Source of the DNA: Adenophora triphylla var. japonica
Taxonomy: Eukaryota; Streptophyta; Magnoliopsida; Asterales; Campanulaceae
NCBI GenBank assembly: GCA_022495995.1
Contig: JAFEMH010001307.1
Span: 372,001-436,000, forward strand
DNA: 64,000 nt
Direction of reading: 5' to 3'
Shown piece after piece: positions 1-10,555 of the stretch (its first letter is position 1; every line of letters starts with the position of its first letter). The notes below the pieces were generated by a model. It did not search any database. It was given only the letters and a program-made list of their open reading frames with translations, and was not told the origin of the DNA. The position numbers and the translations under genes are program-made.

Positions 1-22
1 TAAGGCGGAGAGTACAATTTCG

Positions 23-552
23 ATGACTTCCAAGGTAGAATCTAGTCAGTTGAAGATAAATATGGTTAAGATTGTGGAAGTGGAGAATGGTGAGCCGGAT
101 TGGATCATAACGGAGAGTCTGAGAAATGGAACTGCTATGGTAGCCGAAGCGACAAACCGAGTTTCAGGGCGAGTTTCAGGGCGAGTGATAAGGGGGTCAG
201 GAGGAGAGCGAGAAATGCGTATGTTGGACGAGCGGGAGTCAGATTGGCGGGATGTAGATTCCGGCATGGGGGGACGGAGTGATGATGATGAAGAAAATTG
301 TTGGGCAATGGAAGTAGTAAGTGCCACGCCCAGTATAAGTTATGCCAGGGTTGTAAAAATTTGGTTAGTATGAAGGAACCAAGGATTGAAGAGGTAGTCG
401 CGGGAAGTGGGGAAGTATGGGTAGATAAATCTGATGACGATTGTGAAACCATCGAGGTAGAGGATGCTCAGGGGAGGCCTACTGGTAACATCTTTGCCAT
501 CCTAAAAGCCGGTTCTGTTGGTGTGAGGAAGAGGAAAAGAATGGAGGTGTAA
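23..552 (+). pseudogene. Retrotransposon internal region upstream of reverse transcriptase, unassigned
   Basis: Two overlapping open stretches cover this part (23-373 in one frame, 298-552 in another). The second is in the same frame as the reverse transcriptase ORF and is separated from it only by a TAA at 550-552. By position it should be the protease-to-RT linker of the Tat pol gene. I see no protease DSG motif. The encoded peptide is charged and low in recognisable domains. It is treated as decayed element sequence, not a host gene. Confidence 0.4.
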
Positions 553-561
553 ACGCTACGG

Positions 562-1311
562 GTGCGGGATGAGCCGGATATCAAGGCGGGAGAAGAGCTG
601 GAGGAGGTAGAAATCAATTGTTATTTTCCCGAACAGAAGGTGAAGATTGGAAAGCAATTGTCGCGGGATGAGCGAGAAGCTTTGGTTGATTTTTTGAAAG
701 AAAATTTGGATGTCTTTGCTTGGAGGCCGAAAGACATGAAGGGTATTGATGAGAGTGTAGCTTTGCATTGTCTGAATACTGATCCTAATGTGGAACCCTT
801 TAAGCAAAGGGTAAGGCATTTGTCGCCGGAGAAAGAAGTGACAGTATTGGAGGAAGTGGAAAAGCTGTTGAAGGCGGGAATAATTGAAAAGATCCAATAT
901 CCAGTTTGGTTGGCTTGCCCCGTAATGGTTTTGAAGTCAAACAAGAAGTGGAGAATGTGTATTGATTTCTTGATTTAAATACGGCATGCCCCAAGGATTG
1001 TTATCCTTTACCCAAGATTGATAAGTTAGTAGATTCCATTGCGGAGTCACGGGGTGTTTAGTTTTATTGATGCTTACTCAGGATATCACCAGATTAAGAT
1101 GGCGGAAGAGGATAAAGCGAAAACAGCGTTTAGGACTCCAAAGGGAAATTTTTGTTACAAGATGATGCCGTTCGGCTTGAAGAATGCGGGGGCAACATAT
1201 CAAAGGATGGTGAACGAGGTGTTCAAGTCTCAGATTGGGCGGAATATAGAAGCGTACATTGACGACATGGTGATCAAGACCAGAGAAAAACCACTTGTTG
1301 GATCTTGCTGA
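562..1311 (+). pseudogene. Tat pol: reverse transcriptase (fingers and palm)
   Basis: The translation shows the Ty3 RT signature: a DVFAW motif, the KWRMCIDF block, the DAYSGYHQI block and the catalytic AYIDDM motif near 1253-1270. A TAA interrupts the frame at 976-978, inside the conserved segment that follows KWRMCIDF. The expected residues (DLN..CPKDCYPLP) continue in another frame, and the original frame returns by about 1045, so there are two compensating indels. Another shift near 1285-1295 moves the frame into the next segment. RT would copy the element's RNA into cDNA in cytoplasmic particles. This copy cannot make an intact enzyme. Confidence 0.85.
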
Positions 1312-2866
1312 GACTTTTGAGAACTTGAGAAGGAATTCGATGAAGTTGAACCCTAGTAAGTGCACTTTTGGTGTTACGGCGGGAAAATTTCTGGGATTCT
1401 TGGTAAACAGGCGCGGGATTGAGGCCAACCCAGAAAAAATTCAGGCGTTATTAGACATGTCGCCACCTAAGTCTATTCGCGAGATTCAGCGACTAAATGG
1501 GAGGATCATTGCCCTGGGAAGATTTATTTCGAAGTCGACGGAGAGATGTTTGCCGTTCTTCAAAGTTTTGAAGGGCGGAAAGAAATTTGAATGGAGCGAG
1601 GAATGCGGAGCAGCTTTTGAAGAAATGAAAGCTTACTTGGGGAAGCCACCATTGTTGAGCAGCCCTGTGGAGGGGGAGGAATTGTTTGTTTATTTGGCAG
1701 CTTCTGACTATGCGGTTGCGGCAGTGTTGGTGAGGGAAGACGGAAGAATTCAAAGGCCTGTATACTATGTTTCCAAAGCACTAAGTGAGGTTGAGTCGAG
1801 GTATTTTAATGCCGAGAAGTTGGCTTATGCGTTAATGGTGGCGGCAAGGAAGTTGAGGGCCTATTTTGTCGCTCATACTATTGTGGTGTTGACAGACGCG
1901 CCCTTAAGAAAGATTCTGCAGCAACCAGATTCTGCGGGAAGGCTTTTGAAGTGGTCAATTGAGTTGACGGAATTCGACATCAGATATGAATCTCGTCGAG
2001 CTATTAAGGCGCAAGCGTTGGCAGACTTTATAGTTGAAACCTCATTTACCAAGTCTCAGGCCGATGTAGTTGAGGAACGCGAGAAAAGGAAGATGGCAAA
2101 GCGGGCTGAGCCAAGTTTGATTGAAGAAAAGAAGAGGCCGGAGGATTGTTGGATCCTGCATGTAGATGGTTCGTCAGCAAAAGACAGAGGAGGAGCGGGA
2201 ATGGTTTTGATATCCCCAGATGCGGAATGTGAGTATAGGAAAGCATTCAGGTTCAAGTTCCCAGTGTCTAATAATCAGGCGGAGTACGAAGCATTGGTGT
2301 TAGGAATTGAGTTTGCGCGGGATATCGGAGTAAAAAGGATAGTGATTCATTCTGATTCTCAACTGATTGTTAAGCAAGTGAAAGGCGAATATGGCACGGT
2401 GAATTCATTTTTAATAAAGTATTGTAATTTGGTGAGAAATATCTTGAGTCATTTCGAGTTCTGGGAGTTGGTACAAATTGGACGAGAAGAGAATTCAAAG
2501 GCGGATGCACTGAGCAGGTCGGCGGGAATGGGCGAAAGTGAAGCAGCTGGGAATCCTTTGGTGGAGAATGTGGACAAGCCAGCAATTGATAGACCCATGG
2601 TGATGGAGATTGGGGAGGCAGAGGCAAGTTGGGTTACTGACATGAAGGATTTTTTAGAGAAGGGTGAATTGCCGTCTGATGAAGAAAGGGCAAAATTGGT
2701 AAAGGTGACTTCTCCTCGATTTACTGTGCAAGATGGAATCCTATATAGAAGATCTTTTTCAAAGCCGTTGATGAGATGCATAGAGCCAGGAATGGTGGCT
2801 AAGGTTTTGTTTGAAATCCATGAGGGTGTTTGTGGTGGGCATCCAGGGGCGAGGTCATTAGCATAG
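1295..2866 (+). pseudogene. Tat pol: RT connection, RNase H and archaeal-like RNase H
   Basis: This 1.57-kb open stretch (first codon TTG, really mid-protein) begins with the end of RT (NPSKCTFGV, GKFLGF). The usual Ty3 RNase H follows (YVSKAL, RYFNAEKLAYAL, LTDAPLRKIL). In this first domain the usual catalytic Asp position reads YLAASDYAV, so it looks degenerate. From about residue 284 a second RNase H follows with all four acidic positions visible: ILHVDGSS, NNQAEYEAL, IHSDSQLI and SKADALSR. A degenerate first and intact second RNase H is known for the Tat lineage. The stretch ends at an in-frame TAG (2864-2866), after which integrase continues in the same frame. Confidence 0.87.
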
Positions 2867-3862
2867 AAGGTGCTGTTTCATGGCTATTATTGGCCAAGCT
2901 TGAGAAAGGATGCTGAAGAGTATGTGCGGAAATGCGAGAAGTGTCAAAGGTTTGGGAATATTCCGCGGCAACCCGCCACTGAGCAGACGCCTATTGTTGC
3001 GACGTGGCCTTTTGATATGTGGGGCATAGATTTGATTGGGCCATTTCCAAAGGCCAAGGGAGGATGCCAACATGTAGTTGTTGCAGTAGATTATTTTACG
3101 AAGTGGACTGAAGCGAAAGCCTTGGCAACGATAAGCGAGGATAATGTGATTAAGTTCGTTCAAGAAAACATTTGGTGCAGATATGGGTTACCCAGGGCCA
3201 TTATCTCTGATCATGGAACACAGTTTGGTAAGAAATTTGCCACGGAATGTCAAAGGATGAATGTGAAACATTGGATGTCGGCGGTATACAGGCCGCAGTG
3301 CAATGGTCAAGCCGAGGCGGCAAATAAGCAAATTATTGCCGCATTACGCAAGAATTTGGAAGGAAGGGGCGAAGCGTGGTTAGAAGAATTGTCTACTGCA
3401 TTATGGTATGTAAGGACCACAATAAAGGGTTCAACCGGTGAAACAGCATTCGCTTTGACTTATGGGTCTGAAGCCATGGCACCGGCCGAGATGGCCTTGC
3501 CGACTTATAGAGTGACTTATTATGATGAGGCGAGAAATGGTCAGAGGCGATGTAACGACCTGGATTTGGTTGATGAAAGGAGGCTGCAAGCGAGAATGAA
3601 GATGGTAAATTATAAGCAGAAGATGAAGGCTCAGCATGACAGGCGGGTTAATAAGAGATCTTTCAACGTGGGTGATTGGGTATTAAGGAGTGCAGAGGCC
3701 ACAGGACCCAAACCAGGCTTCACCAAGTTGAATGAAAAATGGGAAGGGCCGTTTCAGGTATCTCAAATTGTTCGAGAAGGGACCTATCGGCTGAGAAAGC
3801 AAGATGGTGAAGAGTTGAAGAATGCCTGGAGTGTTGATCATTTGAAGTGTTTTTATCAATGA
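2867..3862 (+). pseudogene. Tat pol: integrase
   Basis: Integrase follows the TAG at 2864-2866 with no frame change. The zinc-binding end is partly visible (CEKCQRFG). The DDE core is complete: Asp in WGIDLIGPF, Asp in IISDHGTQF, and Glu in NGQAEAANK. The C-terminal part (VGDWVLR, KWEGPF, NAWSVDHLKCFY) matches the GPY/F module of Ty3 integrases. It would insert cDNA into the genome. The TAA after the FYQ end at 3860-3862 is the natural end of pol. Confidence 0.88.
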
Positions 3863-4249
3863 AGTTGTAGTAACTTTTTGTAGTTGCATCTTTTGATTTT
3901 GGTTCTAGGTGACAAAAGATACGTAACTTTTTCTGGGGTCATGTGTTTTTGTGTACATTGCATTGGCGGGAAAGTTGTGTAGAATTTGCCAATCTAGCAT
4001 GATATAACTTGTTAACGTAATGGAAGAAGGAAGGAATTATTCAGCGACATACTTTTTGAGATCACCATTTTCATTAAAATTTGACAAGTGTTATGTTTTG
4101 TGAAACAGTTATTGGAACGACGAGATTAGAAGAACGACGGTGATCAAGGAAGCCGTTTTAATAAAGGATAAAGAGCTTGGATAAAGGAGGCGACAGTAGA
4201 AGCGCGCTGAGAAATGTGAGAAGCAATCGTCATCAACACTTGACAAAAG
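3863..4249 (+). other. Retrotransposon 3' untranslated region before the array
   Basis: No coding potential seen. This is sequence between the pol stop and the 39-bp array, part of the Tat element. Its last 20 bases contain a first degenerate start of the repeat (GGGATGCGGCGGC). Confidence 0.6.
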
Positions 4250-4710
4250 GGATGCGGCGGCTTGGTTAGAGACCAAGTCGCCCAAAAGGGATGTGGTGGC
4301 TTGGTTAGAGACCAAGTCGCCCAAAAGGGATGTGGTGGCTTGGTTAGAGACCAAGTCACCCAAAAGGGATGTGGCGGCTTGGTTAGAGACCAAGCCGCCC
4401 AAAAGGGATGTGGTGACTTGGTTAGAGACCAAGTCATCCAAAAGGGATGTGGTGGCTTGGTTAGAGACCAAGTCGCCCAAAAGGGATGTGGTGGCTTGGT
4501 TAGAGACCAAGTCACCCAAAAGGGATGTGGCGGCCTGGTTAGAGACCAAGCCGCCCAAAGGGATGTGGCGGCTTGGTTAGAGACCAAGCCGCCCAAAAGG
4601 GATGTGGTGGCTTGGTTAGAGACCAAGTCATCCAAAAGGGATGTGGCGGCTTGGTTAGAGACCAAGTCGCCCAAAAGGGATGTGGTGTTTTGATTAGTGA
4701 TCAAGGCACC
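4250..4710 (+). repeat. 39-bp tandem array, each unit a perfect or near-perfect hairpin
   Basis: About eleven 39-bp units plus one divergent twelfth. In each, 11-nt arms flank the loop TAGAG (TAGTG in the last). The core is CTTGGT-TAGAG-ACCAAG. Units differ mainly at arm positions 2, 3 and 5, and almost every difference is either a compensated pair or a G-T pair that would be G-U in sense RNA. The period is a multiple of three, which explains long meaningless ORFs on both strands. Variable tandem repeats in the 3' untranslated region are known for Tat/Ogre elements and can seed satellites. Confidence 0.93.
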
Positions 4711-4799
4711 AAATGGATACGTCGAAATCAGGGATTCGATTCCAAATGGATACGTCGAAATTGTCGCATCAAACAGTGGGCGAGAATATATGTTGGGGA

Positions 4800-4832
4800 G
4801 TGAGGCTGCCTAAAGACGAGCCTCACTTTTTT
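4800..4832 (+). terminator. Stem-loop followed by a T run, possible transcript-end structure
   Basis: An 8-bp stem (GTGAGGCT at 4800-4807 with AGCCTCAC at 4819-4826) is followed immediately by six T. It sits between the pol end and the antisense gene end. The shape is like a terminator, but its use in plant RNA polymerase II transcripts is not established. It may simply be one more hairpin related to the array. Confidence 0.25.
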
Positions 4833-5149
4833 GAAGGGAGTAGTATGTATATAGAGATAAGATGGAGAGTACAATCTTTGATGAACTATCGAAGCAAAAT
4901 ATTTATGAATCAAAAGAAAGATACGCGACATAAAAGTGTTGATGATAAACAAGTAAAGTTTGGAGACAAGGCATAAGGAACAGAGCATAAGGAAAAAAGG
5001 TGCAAAAGTGCGACAATTAGATAAATACAAGTTGTTGTAGCATAAAGGCCAATCATCCGGATAAAAGTTGCGAGAAGTAAAAGACGGAAATTAAAATATT
5101 GTTTGTTACAAACCAAGAGCAAATGTAAAAGTTTGGCGACAACCATAAA

Positions 5150-7925
5150 TTACAAAAACAAAATCATTTGGGCATTGTAGGCGGCATTGAGGTCATCTTT
5201 CTTCTTACGAGATAGCTCGTACCAGTGGGAACAATATTGTTGGCACTAATGGCGGGAACGGGCCATACGGTTTGCCAAGTACCGCATCCTCCGCCGATTG
5301 AGCTAGTTCTTCCTCATTTGTAAGGCACGAGGGGATGTCTGGCGACTTAAGTCACTAAAGATAGTTTCGAGCCCCATTTTGCTAGCCTGGCGGGAGGAAT
5401 GGCGGGATCGGCTTCCGCGGCAATAGTCCGAGAGTATGAAGGATCGCATTATCAAATGCGTCCATTTCATCGATTTCGGCTTTAGACTTAGCCGGCTTGA
5501 GATCCTCTACGAGTTTGGTAATTTGGTTAGCCTTGACAAAGTCCTCATCTCTAAGCCGCTTATTTTCGGCGTCAAGTTCGGCAAGCTTGGTAGCATCAAC
5601 TTTGTTTTTCTCATTCTCCGCAATCAGGCGGGCAAGTTTGTCCTCCGCGTCTTTATTTTTCTTCTCGAAGCTCTTTCAAGCGAGTTTTTCCCGCCTCTGG
5701 TCGGCCTTGGTCTTGGTTTGTAAATCTTGGAGTTCTTTGATAGTAGCATCCCGCACTTTGGTAACCTACGCCGGTAGAGATTCCGCTCACGTTCGGATTC
5801 GGTGAGCTCCCCTCCCGATTTGATGCATTTGTTGCTTAGGCCCCAACTTGATCTTTGCTAGCACGAAAAGTACAATGTGACAAAGAAAGATAAGGCTTTA
5901 AAAAAAATAACTAATTTTTTTTTTTTTTTTTTTTTTTTAATGTTAAGAAGAGCGGATAAAAGGATCTTACGAGGGAAAGCTGGATTCCAGCGTGGTAAGC
6001 AGAATGGGCGGGGTGCTCTCCCTCGACGTAGGCGACCTGGTCGGCATCGCTTGCTCGCTTAAGAGAGGTAGAGCCTAGCAGGCAGGGAACCGTGTCCAAC
6101 CGCTTCGTGATCAACCCTTTAAGTTTGGGTATTTCATTGGCTTCTCGGCACAGAGCCACCATTCCTTCCTCGTCCTCAGGAATTTGGAATCCTTCGGCCA
6201 TCCAACTTGGTCGGCGGCGGGAATGATGGCGAGAGGAGGAAGGAGGATTGGGAGAAGCGGCTTGGCCAGCGGACGGACCAGTTACGTTAGCATGGGGGGA
6301 GAGCGAGATATCATCTGCTGCAGGGTTTTCTTCATGAACCTCCCCAGCATTAACCCCTTGATCTTCAGGATGAGCATCCATATCAACCTCGTCTTGAGGC
6401 TCTTCTTCTTCTTCTTGGTTTTCTTCTTCTTCTTCATCCTCCAAAACCAGAGGTTCAGAAGGGTTTGTTGGAGCTTGAATGGAGGTGGAGAGTCGTGGTC
6501 GCTTAGGTTGACGGGAAGCGGTAGAGGGAGCTTTCCTGCGAGGATTTTCGGGAATAACCCGCTCATCCAATCCCGATGTCGCAATGGGAATGACCAGGTC
6601 AGAAGGTTGAGCTTTAAGGCTAGCATTCTGAGCTGCGGCCCAAGCGTTTAGCTTTCATTACGAAATCTGCTGGGCGATCGCTTAGTTCATACTAAATGCT
6701 GCGATGAACTGAGAAGAAAAGTATATTAAGAAATTTTCGATATTAAAGAAAGTCATAAGTGAAAAAGAACAACAAGTGGAAAAGACCATACGTAAAACTT
6801 CTCGCATCGCGTGGCAAACATTCTGGCCGTTCCCGCATACAGTGCATTCGGAGCTAAATTTAGCTCCTGAGTGAAGTTCCCATCCCGGCCAAGGCAAAGT
6901 ATGTTCAACAGGCACTCTAGGAGGCAATGGCGGGAAGTTGTAAGAAAGTCCTACTTGGCTCAGCAGGGCATCGTCAGCTAAAATCTGCTGCCACGAGAAG
7001 CGAGGAATCGAAGGATCGGCGGGATTGTTGTCAGTAAGAAGCTTGACCATCAATCTTTGTAACTTTTTTTCATCCTCATCCAAGGACCATTTCTTGTCAA
7101 CTTTAGGATGAATCCCCTCAAGATCAGTAGGGAGTGTCCAGCCTACGCGAGAAATGATGAATAGCGGGTTGTTCTGCCAATTATGGACTTTGGAGGGAAG
7201 AGGGGTTAGGATTTTGGGTTTTTTAAATTTTAGAGACATACGGAGCTCATTTGTTTGTTTGTCTTTTTGTGCGTAACCCGTAAACATGTCCATGAGAAGA
7301 TGAGTTGTGGGTTCCCGCCTAAGTGCGCGACAAACGACTATAAAGCAAGTCAAAACCCTTATGGCATTGGGGTGGAGCTCAGCTATAGCCGCATGAGCTT
7401 TGAAAAGGACCAAAGAGATGAAGGGGTCAACAGGGATCCTAAGACCCGCTTCTAATTGTGACGGGAAGACCACTATTCCGTCTTGTCGCTGACGGTTGGA
7501 GAGTAGCGACATGTCACCATCATAGTTAGCAATATGGTAGTTTAAGTGATCTATGTGGTATTTGGTATGAAAGGGGGTGATGTGGGAATTTGTCGGAGGG
7601 TCTCTTCCCGCCACATTAGAAGTAGAAGGATTAGTGGGTAAATTGGATTGTCCGCCACGAGGTTGAGGCGCCGGGTGCTCCAAAGTTAGACATCTACGCT
7701 GAATCGAGAAGAAGAGACAATTTGTTTATACGAGGATCTATTAGCTAAAGATCTCGCGGCGAGAAAATCGGTGTACGAACTATCAGAATAGGTAGGAGGG
7801 CCATAGAAGCGACAAAGGTGCTCGCAAAGTTCGCGGGGAGAGAAAAACGTTTTTGACATGGGGGCTGAAAAGTGAAGGAAACATTTACCCCTAATTTCTA
7901 TAGCGTCAATTATGGCGGGATCCAC
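5150..7925 (-). pseudogene. Antisense gene of the Tat element (PF04195-like N-terminus, coiled-coil C-terminus)
   Basis: On the minus strand a large interrupted gene runs from about 7925 to a TAA at 5150-5152. The 6682-7683 ORF has the block FPSQLEAGLRIPVDPF followed by AELHPNAIRVL, which resembles the plant 'putative gypsy type transposon' family (PF04195). After a probable intron (donor GTATGG near 6790, acceptor CTCAG near 6704) the 5911-6570 ORF is acidic and Ser/Pro-rich with a long Glu tract. A second intron-like gap with a poly-T stretch (5917-5938) follows. The last part is a coiled coil rich in Lys, Glu and Leu (LAELDAENKRLRDED). There is no ATG at the 5' end and there are several frameshifts. 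Antisense ORFs downstream of integrase are known in some Tat elements (for example Grande); their function is unknown. Confidence 0.65.
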
Positions 7926-8416
7926 TCTATTGACTCTTAGACAGGTTCACTAAATCGTCTCGTGGGATTCTCGCCCGAATGCCCCTAGTCAAATAATAAA
8001 TGCCCCCAGTTTTCTGACATTGACCATACCTAATTTTTCTATGACAGTTCTTAAACCTAGCCATGATAGCGAATAAAAACTTGAGAAAAACAAAGGAAAT
8101 TGAAAATCAAAGAGATTACCTGGAAAATAGGAAGGATCGTTGATGAAGTCAAAGACCGGCGTAAGTTCGCCGGAATATTCAAGGTCCGACCAAAGAAGTG
8201 ATTTTCCAGGGTGATGTGACAGATGAATCGAAATGAGGAGTGAGCGTTTATGGAGGAATTTCAGAAGGAAGTAAGGATTTAGTCACTAGGAGGAAATAAG
8301 GGTTAAGGAAGAAGGAGGATGGGTTCGCCGGAAAAGGGTACCAGGTTCGCCGGAAATCGCCTAGAAAGGTTTTCAGATGAAGGAACGAAAAAAGGTAAGG
8401 ATAGGAGGGAGGTGGC

Positions 8417-8424
8417 TATTTATA
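8417..8424 (-). promoter_or_regulatory. TATA box for the antisense gene
   Basis: The minus strand reads TATAAATA, about 490 bp upstream of the antisense coding region and outside the LTR. This fits an own promoter for the antisense gene, separate from the LTR promoter. It is an inference from motif and position only. Confidence 0.4.
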
Positions 8425-8690
8425 TCAACAGAATATGAACCGTCTCATTGAGGGTAGTACAAATTAATTATCCCCAAAATTTTGAAATTCCCTCCCATTT
8501 AATTATTTCAAAATTCGAAAGGTCTTTTCAACTGCCTCATCACAGCCGTATGTCAGGTAAGTTGTGTCAGAAGATGACACGTGGCCTATAGGTGTCAATT
8601 TCTTAGGCATTCTGTAAACAGGATCTATTTCAGGCGGGAAGTTGCGAGAAACCGAAATTTCTCGCCTGGAACATGAATGATCCAGGTCTC

Positions 8691-8705
8691 GAAATTGGGG
8701 GCTAC
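8691..8705 (+). other. Polypurine tract of the Tat element
   Basis: GAAATTGGGGGCTAC lies directly before the 3' LTR start, the position of the primer for plus-strand DNA synthesis. Confidence 0.6.
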
Positions 8706-9474
8706 TGAAATGGTTATCATAAATGGGTTAGGCCTGAACAGTTAGGAAGGTTCAATAAAACTGATAGATCAAGTAAGATGGGTAATAAACGTGAAATTAA
8801 GTGACAATTAAGCGATAATCGATACGTTGGCCCAAAAGATCGAGATAGCGCAACATGCGACAAATGTGCGACGTATAGAGGAAGTCGAATGAAGGCGAGA
8901 AGAGTAACTGGCGAGAATATTAATTCGTCCCCATATTTTTAGGTGCAAAAGGGGATAACTTATGACAAGTAACCGGATATGCTTTGTCGCAATAAAGAGT
9001 TTGTCGCCTAGCGACAAAAGTGTCTGATGGTACAACCTTTGGGTGTACTGACACGTGGTACCCACCCCCCATAACGTATAACAGTGTAACATGATGGGAA
9101 TGATTGTACTTTTCACTAACTACTACAGGGTAGTTGGTGACACGGACATGAATGATTGACACGTGTCCTAGTAGGTATGGTCCATGATTGTGTGGTAGTA
9201 TAAGTAGTAGAAATTCAGCCTTATTATGTAAGTCTACTCTCTCTCTCTCTAAAAACTCTCTTCTCTCCATTACAATATAGAACTCTTCTTAAATCTGAAC
9301 TGAAAACTGATTCTCACGCCGGAGGGGTTTCACCGGAGTCACCCCCGGTTTAGCTCATTGTTGCTTGTGTGTGTAGGTCCCATAGCGAGCCATCCCAAGA
9401 AGATTAGCCGGAGTATCCTGTGAAGCAGTTGAAGATTCAACTCCTGATCAACACCATTTTCCATGGTAGCATCA
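8706..9474 (+). repeat. 3' LTR of the Tat element
   Basis: The LTR runs from TGAAATGG to TAGCATCA (TG...CA), about 769 bp. A TATA-like motif (TATAAGTAG) starts at 9199, followed by a CT-rich tract at 9236-9270. The 3' half (CTGATTCTCACGCCGGAG) is close to that of the solo LTR at 12324-13189, and both starts read TGAA...ATGGG..AGGCC. Two CACGTG G-boxes lie at 9052 and 9160. The 5' LTR is outside the window, so the target duplication cannot be checked. Confidence 0.75.
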
Positions 9475-10114
9475 ACTCTACACAATAAAAATTTGATGTT
9501 TAAAACTTGACAATGTAACGCATTTGGCTAGGCAAGAAGTGCCCAATCAAGCATCTCAAGTTTTGAAATAAAAAATACAAACAACAGTACACAACGTTTC
9601 TCAACACGGATAAAAGCAAATGATCTCGACAAATAAGAGAAGCAAGATTGATTGTGTGATAGTAACAAAGATACGAGCAAAACAAACATAAACTCCACAT
9701 ATTTCCCAAACAAATAAATAAAGATTGATGACCAAAAAGAAGCAAAATATAATAAACTACTAGCAAAAAGGCAATATAGATTTTACAAACAAAACCCACA
9801 CGCATCTCCAAAACAATATGTATGAAATAACAAGTAATTTAACGCCATCATTTTTTCAATATTTCATACACTCAACCTTCTTCTTCTTCTTATTCTTCCA
9901 ATAATTCATTTATCCAACAATAAGTGTCATAATAGTGACTTCTCAAAAATATAATAAAAAATGAATGTGCATTATTAATCTATCCATTACCTGATAATAA
10001 AATTATACTTAATTAACTTTTTATTTAAAAATATAAAAATTAATTTAAGTTAAATTGAAATGAAAAATATAGTCCTATTAGAAAGTTCTATTTTTTTCAT
10101 CCCGTTTAAAAGTA
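9475..10114. other. Intergenic, nothing recognised
   Basis: AT-rich sequence without coding pattern. The open frames on the minus strand (9500-9811) are hydrophobic chance ORFs. Confidence 0.6.
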
Positions 10115-10374
10115 CTCCCTCCGTTTCGATCAAGAGTCCAACCTAGTGTTTGTACGCTTATTAAGAAAATAATAAGAAATGAGTAAACAATTGCAAGTGG
10201 GTTGGGGTATAATTGTCCAAAACACTGTTTATGATTCAAGTGAATAAAAAGTAGTGTCGTAAGTATTGATTTATTTGTAGTTTTATGAAAAGAAGAGGGT
10301 ATAAATGTTCAAAATACTATTCATTATTTGCCATTTTGAAAATAAAGCAAAGTAGGACTCTTTGTTTGAAACGG
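10115..10374. mobile_element. Degenerate Stowaway-like MITE
   Basis: The left end CTCCCTCCGTTTCGATCAAG is followed by GAGTCC. Near the right end the complementary GGACTCTTTGTTTGAAACGG is found. A TA precedes the left end; the right terminus is eroded. Confidence 0.5.
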
Positions 10375-10555
10375 GTCAAAAGAAAAAGTAAGATTCTTAA
10401 ATTGAGACCGAGGTTGTATTATATTAATTACTAGAAAGGAAATTTTAAAATATTTCTGTATTAATTAAATTCACTTGCATACAACAACAATTATAATTAT
10501 TTACTTACTATTTTTGACATAACTTTTTATTTTTACTTTACTTTTAAAACATCTA

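Larger units (their letters stand above)
1..9474 (+). mobile_element. Ty3/Gypsy Tat-lineage LTR retrotransposon, 3' part
   Basis: The 5' LTR and gag lie outside the window. In order it holds reverse transcriptase, a first RNase H, a second archaeal-like RNase H, integrase, a tandem hairpin array, an antisense gene, a polypurine tract and the 3' LTR. The second RNase H after the first and an extra ORF downstream of integrase are known features of plant Tat elements (Tat/Ogre/Retand/Grande). Pol carries several frameshifts and in-frame stops, so this copy is inactive. Its LTR shares its start, internal motifs and end with the solo LTR at 12324-13189, which supports the LTR boundaries used here. 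Confidence 0.85.

Noticed and set aside
4262..4690. Array looks CRISPR-like
   Set aside because: Units are contiguous with no unique spacers, and this is plant retrotransposon sequence.
4109..4803. Long ORFs on both strands through the 39-bp array (up to 186 residues)
   Set aside because: The period is a multiple of three without stops, so every frame stays open. The peptides are only repeats of the unit.
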